Shown here piece by piece: positions 28,000 through 45,164 of a stretch of 64,000 nt of DNA. Numbering within the stretch: position 1 is the first letter of the stretch; each line of letters begins with the position of its first letter. Made by a program: the position numbers and the translations under genes. Source of the DNA: Anolis sagrei (lineage: Eukaryota > Chordata > Lepidosauria > Squamata > Anolidae); the NCBI RefSeq assembly GCF_037176765.1, contig NC_090025.1:180528040-180592039 (forward strand), read 5' to 3'. The notes beneath the pieces were generated by a model. The model did not search any database, was not told the DNA's origin, and worked only from the letters and a program-made list of their open reading frames with translations.

Positions 28000-30978
28000 T
28001 TTCAATAGCTTTAAAGCATAGGTTCTTTTTTATTGCAGTTTCCCGTGTGAGAGGTATATATCAGATTACAGAAAAACATTTAGACAAAGAATGACATTGG
28101 ACATACAGACATACAGATTCTATGCAACTATATTGGATTTACAATTACATGGCTAACAAACAAACAAAGGGGAATTACATTTTCACCCAACATTCACACC
28201 ACATGTACATGCATTCATCCTTAGGCACCCAAATATTATTATATCTTTTTCTCCCTCCTTGGAGAAGCACCTGTTAGGCCAGACCCTGCTTTCCTGCAGT
28301 CTGCCAAAACTTCCATAACTTCAAAACTTCTTTTTCCCTAAGAACAATGCCAAGGACCAGATCTCTGTTTTCCATACAGCAGAACCCGACTCCCTGCACA
28401 AAATCCAAGACTCCAAAAGTGCACTTCTTCCTCCTCCCTTGAGAAAGAAGCCCCAAAGTGTCCAGAATCATGCTTTTCCATAGCATATCTGACACTCTCC
28501 GAATACACCATCTCTCTCCTTCCCATGGAGCAGAGCATAACGGGTCGAACAGACTCCTCAGGTCTGTCACAATTTGAGCATTATTAGACCGAGTCTTTTA
28601 TAGGAATATTCTGCTGATGGAGTTCCAAAGTTGTAAATTAATGATAGACATCTTCTATCCTGCTTCATCTCAGTTTCCTGGCCAGATGTTGATCTTCTTG
28701 ATTGGTGTAGACAAACACAAGGCTTGTGTTGACTTCCTTCTTAACATAAGGAATGCTGCAAACATTTCTTTAACTTGAAGTAATCACTGCCACAGTTCTT
28801 ATCACAGTTTACTTTTCAGCTCTTATTAGCAGGTTTTAATCAGGGTGGCTCTGTTATGCTTAATACATAAACGCACAGTTTTTTGGAAGAAGTGGCAACT
28901 TTTGTTGATTACGGTTGTAGTTAGGATTGCTTTGTGCACAGATCTGGATGCAGGCATTGACCAACCCATCAGCTGATCAATGCGCCCAACCTTATGGCTG
29001 ACCGCTCAAACTCTTGGCCTTCCCTGCATTTCCCCCTTACGACCAGAGATGTGAGAATGGCCTCCATCCTAGAGAGGGGCCAGACAAATTTTAGTGCACC
29101 CTCCCAAGTCTTTAGTAGGAGGATCCCATATACCTATTCCCAATGCTTGAGAGACATCGATAAATGCTGTTCTGTATCCAGGACTCATGCCTCTAGCTTA
29201 TGGAGGGAAGGAGGTGGTGTAGAGGTGGTATTCTGCCTCCTTGGCCAGCCTGCTGCACAACGCTGCTCACCCTAAGCTACAAATGAATTGCATGAGTAAG
29301 TTATACAGTTCTCTTAGAATTATTGTTACATGCAGAGGGATGGATTTGGGGTACTGTCAAAATTTGCTGCCTAACAAATCTGGCAATACGCAGCTCTTAG
29401 CTGGCATTGCAATTCCTAGTCATATAGCTGGGCAGCCTGGCATGACCTCAGCAGAAGCAATGTCACCAGCAAACTTCTGTCAGGGAGCTGCTTATTGCCA
29501 ATGATGCAGTGGTGGGTTTGTTAGAGGTGTAGAGAGTGATTCGGGCATGATCCACTGGATACAGGGAGTTCTATTATCTCTTGACTCTTGTTAACAAATG
29601 GATACAGTGTTTTTGCTGTAAATCCAATAACCTTAGACTCCCAGAAGTAGCTAACTGTAGGCATGGCCATAGTTACTCAGTTCTTTCTACATGGGACTTG
29701 ATGCTCGAATGGAAGAATAAAGGTCTAAAGGAGAGTTTAGAGTATGTTCCCTTAGCTTTGTTGCAATAATTGTGAAATTGTACTCGGTTCCAGCTGATAG
29801 GTTTCCTTTGGAAAACAGGACGAAAAGCTAGACTCAAGGGCAGCTGAAAAGCATCTTACTTGCATCATTAGAGCCAGTCAATAGCTTGGGGTGGGAAGGG
29901 AATTCAGACCTGCACACTTCCTCAGTTTCCCCTCTGGAGGCCAAAGACTGTTTTCCCTTTAGCACAGTTACAAATAACTTTCCAATAACTTTAAAGCATA
30001 GGTTCTTTTTATTGCAATTTTCCAGGAAGAGAACGGGTATCAGAACTCTTACAGAGCAACATTTATATATACAGATTCTATGTAACTACACTGAATTCAC
30101 AAACAACCTACAGTTACATTGGCTAACAAAGGGGAATTACATTTTTACTCAGGATTCATATTACACATACACATTCATTCATCCTCATGCATCCAAATAT
30201 TACCATATTCTTTCTCCCTCCTTGGAGAAGCACCTGCTTAGGCCAGTCCCTGCTTTCTCTGCAGCTTGCCAACACACAGTTCCAAAACTTTCAAAACTTT
30301 TAAAATGCATCCGCTTTCCCTCAGAACAATACCAAGGATCAGATCTCTGTTTTCCCTACAGCAGAAACTGACTCCCTGCAAATGTATCATGACTTCAAAA
30401 TCCCACTCCTTTCTCTTCCCTTGAGAAAGAAGCAAGTGACCAGACTGAGTTCCATTGTAGAGCTGCTACTCCCAAAGGTATACTATTTCTCTCCTTTCCA
30501 TGGAGCAGAGTGACAGGTGGCAGACTCCTTCGGTCTGCCACAATTTTGGAATTTTATATAGCAATATTTCTTACTGATGTTGTTCCAAAGTTGTAAATGA
30601 ATGATAGATGTTTTTCCAGCCTGAAACATCCTGGCTTCCCAGTTCCTGGCAGATGTTGACTCACCTTAACTGGTGTTGGTAAATTTAAGAGCCTTGTGTT
30701 GACTTCATTCTTAATGCAAGGAACCTTGTAAACATTTCCTTAACTTAAAGAGCCGTTGTCTCTGATAATGTAAACATGTTGTTTTTCCCCAAAAGTTCAA
30801 CAGTGAATCATTGTCGCAGTTCTCATCAGCAACTTTTAATTATAGTCCATGAATTCTTAGCCTCTTTCTTGTGGTTTTCCAGGCTTCATTCCTTAGGATG
30901 GTATCTCTAGACTATATAGACCCCAACCATAAATCTTTCATACAGTTCAATTCAAACCATAAATCATATTTCATGACA
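28000..30978 (-). mobile_element. old LTR retroelement with two LTR-like direct repeats
   Basis: Two direct repeats at about 28000-28850 and 29980-30978 share AACTTTAAAGCATAGGTTCTT, GGGGAATTACATTTT, TCTCCCTCCTTGGAGAAGCA and GTTCCAAAGTTGTAAAT. About 1.1 kb lies between them. On the minus strand each has an AATAAA near its end and a TATATAAAA-like box (seen best near 30545), and the right repeat begins TGTCATGAAATATG. This fits an LTR element on the minus strand with a short, decayed internal region. The repeats differ clearly by substitutions and indels, so it is old and looks broken. Family unknown. Confidence 0.5.
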
Positions 30979-31235
30979 GCACTACCCCTCAGGTGTCCTC
31001 TTTAACCAAAACTTGGCACTCACCTTAGAGGCCCAAAAGGTTCATTCCAAATAGTTCCCAGCAGCAGAGTCAAAATAAAGAGCAATTAATAGGTGACTAT
31101 AGCAAGAGCTGGAGATTATGAAAGGGGTTGGCTAAGAGTAGAGAGCCTACATGAATATATTATTTCCAGTGCCCATAAAATTCTGTCTTGAAATCTGAAG
31201 TGTTTGAATTATTCTGTTACCTTTTAATAATTACT

Positions 31236-31276
31236 CTTGTTCGCTTCAGTAGCACATATACTAAAACTGAAATAAT
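31236..31276 (+). pseudogene. U6 snRNA 5' fragment
   Basis: TTCGCTTCAGTAGCACATAT and ACTAAAACTGAAATAATCG match the first ~40 bases of U6 snRNA with several changes; the rest of U6 is absent. There is no upstream Pol III promoter, so it is a truncated retro-copy. Confidence 0.82.
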
Positions 31277-31329
31277 CGTTCTTGTTATGCTTGAGGTTTT
31301 TGTAGGTCACAGCAGGTTCATGGTATTTA

Positions 31330-31531
31330 CTAGAGTTTGATTCCAAGACCCCTGTGGATCCAAAAATCTATGGGTGCTTGAGTTCCATTATATAATGGCA
31401 TGAAAAAAATGGTGCCTGGGATAGAAAATGGTAAAATTAAAGTTTGTGTTTTAGATTTTTTTAAAAAAAATCAAACTATGGATAGGTGAATCTGTGGATG
31501 AATAAGCTGTGGATATGAAGGTCAGGCTATA
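31330..31531. mobile_element. Tigger-like fragment
   Basis: Contains CCCTGTGGATCCAAAAATCT, GCTTGAGTTCCATTATATAA and CTGTGGATATGAAGGTCAGG, the pattern of the Tigger ends seen at 18565. Confidence 0.5.
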
Positions 31532-31689
31532 TTTGAAAGCAGAGTGTAATGTTAGGAAATTACTCAGTAGAAATAGAAACATTACTCAGTAGAAATAGAA
31601 GCATTTTTCATATCCCTCCTTGTTTTGTCAGTCCCATATATTCCCTGACATATTTGTCTCTGTCTATGGCCAATTTCATGGCTCACAAT

Positions 31690-31915
31690 TAGAGTGGTTT
31701 GATCCCATATCAACTACTAATCCCAGGATTACACAGGATGGCTCCATCCTATGCAATCCTGGGATTTGTGATTTTGTGAGGTATTTAGAATTCTCTGCCA
31801 GAGAGCTCTAGTACCAGACTCTGCAAAACTATAAATCCCAGGATTCTATAGGAATCTGCTATGGCAGTTTAAGGTGGAATCCTAGTGCTATCATTGTGGG
31901 TGCAGAAGAACTCAA
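31690..31915. mobile_element. hAT-like MITE, degenerate
   Basis: AATCCTGGGATTTGTGATTTT ... CTATAAATCCCAGGATTCTA and GGCAGTTTAAGGTGGAATC form imperfect inverted halves of the 46354 family. Confidence 0.5.
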
Positions 31916-31999
31916 TGATTCTCTTTCTTTCTCTGCCTGTAATTCACATGGCGTGGAAGAATGCTGAGCTTGAACTACCTTTGTGTTCCAAGTAAAAGG

Positions 32000-32264
32000 G
32001 ATGAATTTCAGGGGGGATATATATGGCTGTATGTAAAAAGCTGGTGATGTAATTGGGCCAATGTCTCTGTGTGTGTGTGTCTAGTGGGAATTGTGACCTC
32101 TTTCCTCCCCTGCTCTATGACACTGAAGGGTAAGAGCAGCTGTTTGGTCCTGGTCCCACTTTGGCTCCTGCACTACAGCTCAAAGTGTGAGTCGCAGAGA
32201 AACAGAAACAGAGACTTCTAACTGCAGCTGACCAAGAAAGGAAGCGAGAATCAGCCAGAACATT
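32000..32264 (+). promoter_or_regulatory. TUBA8: candidate TUBA8 promoter and 5' UTR
   Basis: Lies just before the candidate ATG exon. It shows a TATATATGG run near 32020, a GGCCAATG box near 32055 and a purine-rich leader into AACATTATG. It is free of recognised repeats. The start site cannot be fixed from sequence. Confidence 0.4.
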
Positions 32265-32267
32265 ATG
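32265..32267 (+). CDS. TUBA8: candidate ATG-only first coding exon of TUBA8
   Basis: GAACATTATG is followed directly by the donor GTAAGAGG, with A at -3. Exon 2 at 37225 begins with codon 2, as in other vertebrate alpha-tubulin genes, so an ATG|GT exon is expected upstream. The distance to exon 2 would be about 5 kb. It is the best candidate seen, but unproven. Confidence 0.5.
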
Positions 32268-32942
32268 GTAAGAGGGTAAGAACTTATGGGAAAGAGGGTG
32301 AGAATGTGAGGAAATGATATTGCCATACTTCTTCATGAATTCAAGGAGGTTTACAACAATATGCAAGTTATAGGACAGTGCCCTGAATTATTATTGCTAG
32401 GGGCAAATATTAAAGAAGGATTTTATTTCTTCTGGGAATATCAAGGGCATTGTTATATGCTGTCACCATTGTCAGATTTGCAAGTGAAGATGAGATGTTT
32501 CTGTTCTTTTCGCTACCAACCTTTTTGACTGGAGTGCAGTATAGAGATAGCCTGTGCTTCCTTATACTCAACACCCCCTATGGCTTATTTATTGTGTAGC
32601 CTGAGCCTAAATCAAGCAATAGCCAGGATTGAAAAATGTGGAAATAAAACTGGAATGGTTGTAAGTTCCTGAGTCATTGTGAATTATTGCAGTATTACTC
32701 AAAGTGGCATTGACTGCTTGCTGATCCTTGCCAGATTTCAAGAGAGACATACATTGTGACAAAATATGGTGCTGATCCCTGGGATATTGGGAGAAAATAA
32801 TAGTCCTACCCGTCAACTACTAGCCTGAGAAATTCAACAGATCTAGAGGTCACTAGGTTGTGGGAAGCTGAGACAGAGGATTATTTTTGACAGGAGGCCC
32901 ACCCAGCTCCACAGCATCAAATTTCTTCATGACCTATTAGAG

Positions 32943-33137
32943 TTATTGTTATGTGTTTTCAAGTCATGTTGATCTATGGTGACCCTAAGGCAGAGGTTCT
33001 CAACCTGTGGGTCCCAGTTGTTTTGGCCTACAACTCCCAAAAATCCCAGCCAGTTTACCAGTTGTTATAGTTTCTGGGAGTTGAAGGCCAAAACATTTGG
33101 GAACCCACAGGCTGAGAACCACTGTCCTAAGGTGAAC
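32943..33137 (-). mobile_element. tRNA-derived SINE 3' fragment split by a MITE
   Basis: TTGTTATGTGTTTTCAAGTC and GATCTATGGTGACCCTAAGG continue after the MITE as GGTGAACCTATCAT. This is the reverse of the SINE family seen whole at 40915. Confidence 0.7.
32991..33124. mobile_element. hAT-like MITE with target duplication
   Basis: Ends CAGAGGTTCTCAACCTGTGG / CACAGGCTGAGAACCACTG. Flanked by CCCTAAGG / TCCTAAGG (7/8), inserted into a SINE. Confidence 0.88.
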
Positions 33138-33845
33138 CTATCATAGAATCATTGAGTTGGACGAGACCTCATGGGCCATCCAGTCCAACCCCATTCTGCC
33201 AAGAAGCAGGAAAATTGCATTCAAAGCACCCCTGACAGATGGCCATCCAGCTACTGTTTAAAAACCACCAAAGAAGGAGCCTCCAGCTCACTCCAGGGCA
33301 GAGAGTTCCACAGCTGAACAGCTTTCACAGTCAGGAAGTTCTTCCTAATATTCGGGGGAATTTCCTTTCCTGTAGTTTGAAGCCATTGTTCCACGTCCTA
33401 GTCTCCAAGTCAGCAGAAAACAAGCTTGCTTCCTCCTCCCTCTGACTTCCCCTCACATCTTGATCCATGGTCCTCATCATGTCTCCTCTCAGTCTTCTCT
33501 TCTGAAGGCTAAACATGCCCAATTCTTTAAGCCTCTTCACATAGGGCTTGTTCTCCAGACCCTCAATCATTTTAGTCACCGTCCTCTGGACACATTCCAG
33601 CTTGTCACCATCTCCCTTCAATTGTTGTGCTCAGAATTGGACACAGTATTCCAGGTGTGGTCTAAGGCAGAATAGAGCGTGGGTAGCATGACTTCCCTGG
33701 ACCTATTTATGCAGGTCAAAATCCCATTGGCTTTTTTTGTTGTGGATGACATTGTTGGGTCACGTTTAACTTGTTGTCCACAAGGACTCCAAGATTTGTT
33801 CACAAAAAGTGCCATTGCCTTCCTCTAAAGCAAATAGAGTATGAC
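33138..33845 (-). mobile_element. CR1 LINE 3' end
   Basis: The reverse strand encodes KLECVQRTVTKMIEGLENKP and the upstream CR1 end; the 3' marker is TCATAGAATCATTGAGTTGG at the left. It is longer than the other CR1 pieces here. Confidence 0.9.
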
Positions 33846-35384
33846 TTGCACTTGGTTTCATGACGGGGGTCTACGGATTAGGAAAAGAAAGGCATAGCTT
33901 GCGCTCATGTATTCAACAACAATTTACTGATCTACTCAAATTGGCAAACTAAAAGTTGCATGTTGTAAAGACATGCACCTGTTAATATATACTATCTGGA
34001 AGCTCAGATCACTTGTTAATATATAATATCTGATGGCTAAACTGATTTTAAAAGGTGCAGGAAAAGTTGGACTTCAAAATAAGTTTGGAACCCTAGACTA
34101 AAGTAGCATTGATATTTATCTCCTTGAGAACTTAAATCTAGTTCTATGTTTATTGTGTGAGAAATGAGTGATTTAATCAGAGGTAAGATCCATTGGGTCA
34201 TATACTGGGATTATTCCTTAACAGGGATAATTTTTAAGCCTGGTTAGCATAATCTTTCATTTATGCAACTATTACATAGTGGTTAGGTCAAAGTTTATGA
34301 CCTGAGGAACTTTGTCTGCTGATCGTTGCATCTTACACTTCTGTTAAAAGCATAGCAGAAGGTCAGGCTGGTGGTTTTGCTGTCTGGTGGGCAAATATAT
34401 GATTGTAGGTATGAGTTAGCATGGTATAATGGTTTAAGCATTAGACTATGACTCTAGAAGACTATAGCAAAATAATCTTTGGAACCACAGGGATTGATTA
34501 TTGTTCTTACAGTCTGGCAAATATGGGGACTATTGATAAGCTTGCCTACTAGCTAGTAGGCTGCATTTCATCCTTTTAACAATGCTTGGTAGGAAATGGT
34601 GTGAGAGCTAAAGTAGTAAACCATCTGCCAGTTTTTCTACATTCGAATTGAAATGTATGTATTAAGGTTAGGTAAAAATGATTTCCCCTGAGTCATCATG
34701 AAGCCATGTAACTGTTCTGATGAGGTGTGGGAGGAGAAGGAGTGACAGGAAATATTTTTGGGATGCCACTGCCACCCCTTCCCCCAGAAAAGAGTTCAGG
34801 CATCAAGAGGCACCACAGCCTTCTTAGATTACACTCCATGGAGAAACCCTGTCTGGCTGCAGTTACATCAAGTCCTAGTCAGAAATAAAAATAAACCCAC
34901 ATGGTACATGGGCTCCTTTCCAAGATCTGTCAGAATTCATATAACATCAAGGCTGTTTTTTTTTTTTTTGCCATGCACAAGTTTGTACATGGACTCATCC
35001 AGAGAAGGCATAGCTGACAGTGAAATTTGCAAGCTTCCTTGACATCAGCATTTTGGGTACTGCAACTGCAGCAAACTCTTTTTCTGCCCAGGCTTTGCCC
35101 CTTTTCCCTATAATTCAGCATTTTTCAGAGGAGATGGACGCATAGCAAATTGGTTATATATTATTGAAATAACTGGGTTTTAATAATGCAATTTTGGACA
35201 CTCAAAGCATGCCAGAACAACAGAATTCTAAGTCTCTGTCAAGACAATAACATTATACAGTTCATCAGATACATAGCATGTTATTCATGTATGTGTGCAT
35301 GTACCTGGTGGTCCCATGAATTTCACAGAGTTTTCTTAGGCAAGAAATAGGTGGTTTTGCTAATTCCTTCCTATGTAATATAGC
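33846..35384. other. TUBA8 intron 1, largely unassigned
   Basis: Includes one faint SINE head near 34415 (GCATGGTATAATGGTTTAAG). Otherwise I recognise nothing. Confidence 0.4.
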
Positions 35385-35455
35385 CTGGAACTCATCCATT
35401 GCTGGTCTCCCATCCAGATATGAACCAGGGCTAACCTTGCTTAGTTTCCAAGCTT
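35385..35455 (-). pseudogene. 5S rRNA-derived fragment, degenerate
   Basis: The minus strand reads CTTGGAAACTAAGCAAGG ... CTGGATGGGAGACCAGC, matching the middle of 5S rRNA more weakly than the copy at 6083. Confidence 0.6.
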
Positions 35456-35480
35456 TCAATAGGAGCTGATCCTTTTAGGG

Positions 35481-35618
35481 CAGTAGTTCCCAACCTTTTT
35501 TGATCAGGGTTCACTTTGATTTTTTTGTTGTTAGCAGGGACCACAAGGTTCAAGAATGATAATAATATTTCACACATGCCTTGTGGACCACTAGTGGTCT
35601 GCGAGTTGGGAACCACTA
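35481..35618. mobile_element. hAT-like MITE
   Basis: Ends CAGTAGTTCCCAACC / GTTGGGAACCACTA with flanks TTTTAGGG / TTTTAGGA (7/8). Confidence 0.82.
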
Positions 35619-35643
35619 TTTTAGGATATTTAAGCCATACATT

Positions 35644-35973
35644 GGAGCCCTCGGTGGCGCAGTGGTTTAAAGCACTGAGCTGCTGAGCTTGTTGATCGAA
35701 AGGTTGCAGGTTCGATTCTGGGGAGCGGCGTGAGCTTCCGCTGTCAGCCCTAGCTTCTGCCAACCTAGCAGTTCGAAAACATGCAAATGTGAGTAGATCA
35801 ATAGGTACCGCTCCGGTGGGAAGGTAACGGCGCTCCATGCAGTCATGCCGCCACATGACCTTGGAGGTGTCTACGGACAACGCTGGCTCTTCGGCTTAGA
35901 AATGGAGATGAGCACCACACCCCAGAGTCAGACATGACTGGACTTAATGTCAGGGGACTACCTTTACCTTACC
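35644..35973 (+). mobile_element. Sauria SINE with 13-bp target duplication
   Basis: Full-length copy from GGAGCCCTCGGTGGCGCAGT to GGGGACTACCTTTACCTTACC. The identical flank TAAGCCATACATT stands at 35631-35643 and 35974-35986. It is well preserved and so a fairly recent insertion. Confidence 0.95.
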
Positions 35974-36132
35974 TAAGCCATACATTAAGATATACATGTA
36001 CCTTGCCTGGGAGTTACTATTGTTTGGGAGTTGCTATTAAAAATAGGCCTAATATTATATAAGACATGCCATACAATACCATATCATACCATACATATAA
36101 CATTTTAATATTGAAAGATAGTAATTAAAAGT

Positions 36133-36440
36133 GGTACTGTTCCATTATCCAGGCAGAGGCCAAAAGCAGGCTTAGATAGAGAAGAATAGTTAATTTTACT
36201 GGGCGGGGGAGGGGGGGGGGTTGAAGGAGTAAAACCATTTCCCCCTGTTTTCCTGTTATTCCCCCCACCCATATCCCCATCGAGGTAATATCCCTTGTCT
36301 ATGATATGGGAAGGAGGGAGGTGGAATAACCAGCAAAAATGGAAGGAATGGTTTTCCTCCTTCAGCAACCCCACATAAGATGGACTATCCTTCTCTATCT
36401 AGCGTTCCCTTTTGGCCTCGCCCAATAATGGAACAGTACC
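36133..36440. mobile_element. 308-bp MITE with long inverted ends
   Basis: Arms of about 60 bp (GGTACTGTTCCATTATCCAG / ATAATGGAACAGTACC) enclose a G-run (GGGCGGGGGAGGGGGG) and a C-rich stretch. The flanks TTAAAAGT / TTAAAAGC give a 7/8 duplication, so hAT-like. No other copy seen in the window. Confidence 0.75.
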
Positions 36441-36589
36441 TTAAAAGCAAATAAAGATAAACTTAACGTTAACAATTTTGCTGTATTATTAACACTGATT
36501 TTACCATACCATATTATTAATTATAAATATTATGCATTTAACTTTTTTTCTGGTAACTTGAGAGTTTCAGTTGCTTGAGTTCTGATCAA

Positions 36590-36720
36590 TTGAGGTACCA
36601 TCTATACTGCCATATTACCAATGTAGACTCATATAATGCAGTTCAGTGTAGTTAAACTGTATTACGAGTCCACACTGACCAAATAACCACGTTATATGGC
36701 ACTGTAGATGGTGCCCGAGT
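36590..36720. mobile_element. short inverted-repeat MITE
   Basis: GGTACCATCTATACTGCCATAT pairs with ATATGGCACTGTAGATGGTGCC across about 130 bp. Confidence 0.6.
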
Positions 36721-37224
36721 GTCTAGTTTATCTTATTCCATCCAGGTTCCAAACAGCTGTTTGTTGAACAGGAAGGAGCGTACCTAACAAGGAGAGAAAA
36801 GTGTGTTTTTGATTATTACACCACATGCTGTTTTCTCTATAGCCATGGACAATAGTAGACCACTTTGTACAGAACCAACTTTGAGTCCCCTTTGGAGTTT
36901 GAGATAGAGTGAGGTAAAAATACAGTGAATAAAGAAATAAATAATAGTTCATACCCCTGTGGGTTTCCAACATGTGCCTCAGAATATCATGCAAAATTTC
37001 TCTTTTTGTCTCTGGCTACCAGAAAGAAACAACACTTGGAGAGTTCAATCCATAACATTGTATTTTTGGAATGTGGTACTGGAATATACTACGAAATCTG
37101 CATTTCCAAAATGTCAACAGTAATGCTCCAACAAAATATATGCTCCAGAAGACTGGCCAGGATAATTAATTGATGTTATACTGGCTATGCTCATTCTAAT
37201 ATTTTCTTTGTGTTTCCTCTGCAG

Positions 37225-43500
<6,276 letters not shown>

Positions 43501-43640
43501 AAAGGCAGCTTGCCCCTGACTGTACACGACGACATTTTAAACATCTCTTCATTGTCCTGGGGGACACTTTGCTGCACAGCTTCTGCTTGCTTGAGAGGAA
43601 CTGGAAGAAGAAAGAATAAAAGGGGCACAGCAGAACTGTC
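43501..43640 (+). terminator. TUBA8: TUBA8 3' UTR with poly(A) signal
   Basis: AATAAA at 43615-43620, about 115 bases after the stop, predicts a short 3' UTR. Confidence 0.7.
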
Positions 43641-43967
43641 TGGTGGATTGCGCCTTAGTGTTTATGTTAGTGTTGGATGGATGGGAGACTGCCAAAGAGA
43701 GGTTGTAGGAAAGAAATGGCAAGACTATCCCTTATCCAAGAAACCCTATGAAATTTATGAGGCTGCCACAAGTCAAAAGGCAACTTGAAGATACATACAG
43801 ATAAAGACACATATGAGTAAGTTAGAACGATCCCTCTTAGATAGAGTTTTCAAAGGCTTGTTTCCTTATATTGCCTATTACATAAACATTCATTCTATTC
43901 CTTCCCTAAACTCATGAAAGAAAAGGGTCTCAGTGCTGGTATCTTTTAGGAAAGAAACATGAAAATT

Positions 43968-44095
43968 GACTTATTTATTTATGTATTTACTATATTTCTA
44001 CCCTGTCCTCTCCCACTCCAAAGGGGACTCAGAGCGGCTTACAAATTGGCAACAATTCTATGCCATATAAACAAACATATAAAAACAATGAATGG
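43968..44095. repeat. LINE tail, reverse orientation
   Basis: TTTATTTATGTATTTAC, then CCAAAGGGGACTCAGAGCGG and CTTACAAATTGGCAACAATT, the pattern also seen at 13015 and 16070. Confidence 0.55.
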
Positions 44096-44129
44096 GTTAA
44101 CAAAGAGTGGGCTTCTTATTTAAATGTTT

Positions 44130-44655
44130 AGAAGGAAAGTGCACCCTGTGCAGTTCTGGTACAACAAATTAGACCCTGGGTTGAAAATTCTTTAGTATTA
44201 CACACAGTGGCATTTGCTATACAGGTACTTTGCATATTATTCCAGTTAGAAATATAATTTGAAGTAGTTTCTCTGTAGGTAACACAGGACATCTTTCTCA
44301 TAATCAACAGTCCAAAGTCCAAACCATCTCTCTGTTCTGAAAGTCTAATAGAGTCTCTGTTTCTAGTCTGAAAGTCCAATGGAGTCTCTAAGTGTACAGT
44401 TCCTACTGAAGTCTCTAAGCATACCTGTTCCTACTGTCTCCTTAAACGCCTACTTTTCTACTGAAGTCTAAACCGAACTGTGCTAAAATGGAGTCTGAGT
44501 CCTGAACAAGCCCAGATCTGATCACATGGTCTGCAGCCCCTCCCACAACAAAAGAATTACGGAAAACTGCAAACCAACACACACACACACAATACAGTAA
44601 GCAATTATTTACATAACAAATAACTAGTGGAGGCTTGAGAAGGTTGCTATTTCCA
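44130..44655 (-). mobile_element. candidate solo LTR, old
   Basis: Second copy of the repeat at 8330-8768. Contains repeated AGTCTCTAAG blocks; no internal region seen. Confidence 0.45.
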
Positions 44656-44722
44656 ATACAGGATCTATGGATATGGAGGGCCTACTGCACTTTTCTTTTG
44701 CACCAGGTACCATTCGATAGAA

Positions 44723-44856
44723 CAGGCACGGGCAAACTTGGGCCCTCCAGGTGTTTTGGACTTCAGCTCCCATCATTCCTAACAGCCTATCGGCTGCTAG
44801 GAATTGTGGGAATTGAAGTCCAAAACACCTGGAGGGCCCAAGTTTGCCCGTGCCTG
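44723..44856. mobile_element. hairpin hAT-like MITE
   Basis: Best-preserved copy: CAGGCACGGGCAAACTTGGG pairs with AAGTTTGCCCGTGCCTG over nearly the full length. Flanks CGATAGAA / TAATAGAC. Confidence 0.88.
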
Positions 44857-45164
44857 TAATAGACGCTTCTAGGAGAAACATTTGAACCAGAAGGCTCCGT
44901 TTTAGTGGATTTTGAGGGCACAGTAAGCTTGGTTCATAGTCAGAAATGGCAAGCTAACAGGACTGATTGCTGAAAATAAACAGAAGGAGCCTTAATGTGC
45001 CTTAAAACTATTTTGACGGTTTTATATCAAGGAGAAGAGATGCCTACTGTAGTGGCAACCACATATTAGTGGTTGGTGTCAATAAGGCACTGAATCTGCA
45101 TTGGCCTTCACGTCCAAACTTTAAAGGAGATACTCAGGGTGCTGAATACTATCCTTAAATAACA

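Noticed and set aside
30238-30435. Open frames inside the LTR-like repeats
   Set aside because: Short, differ between the two repeat copies, and lie in non-coding LTR-type sequence.
31236-31276. Functional U6 snRNA gene
   Set aside because: Only the first ~40 bases are present and no Pol III promoter elements lie upstream.
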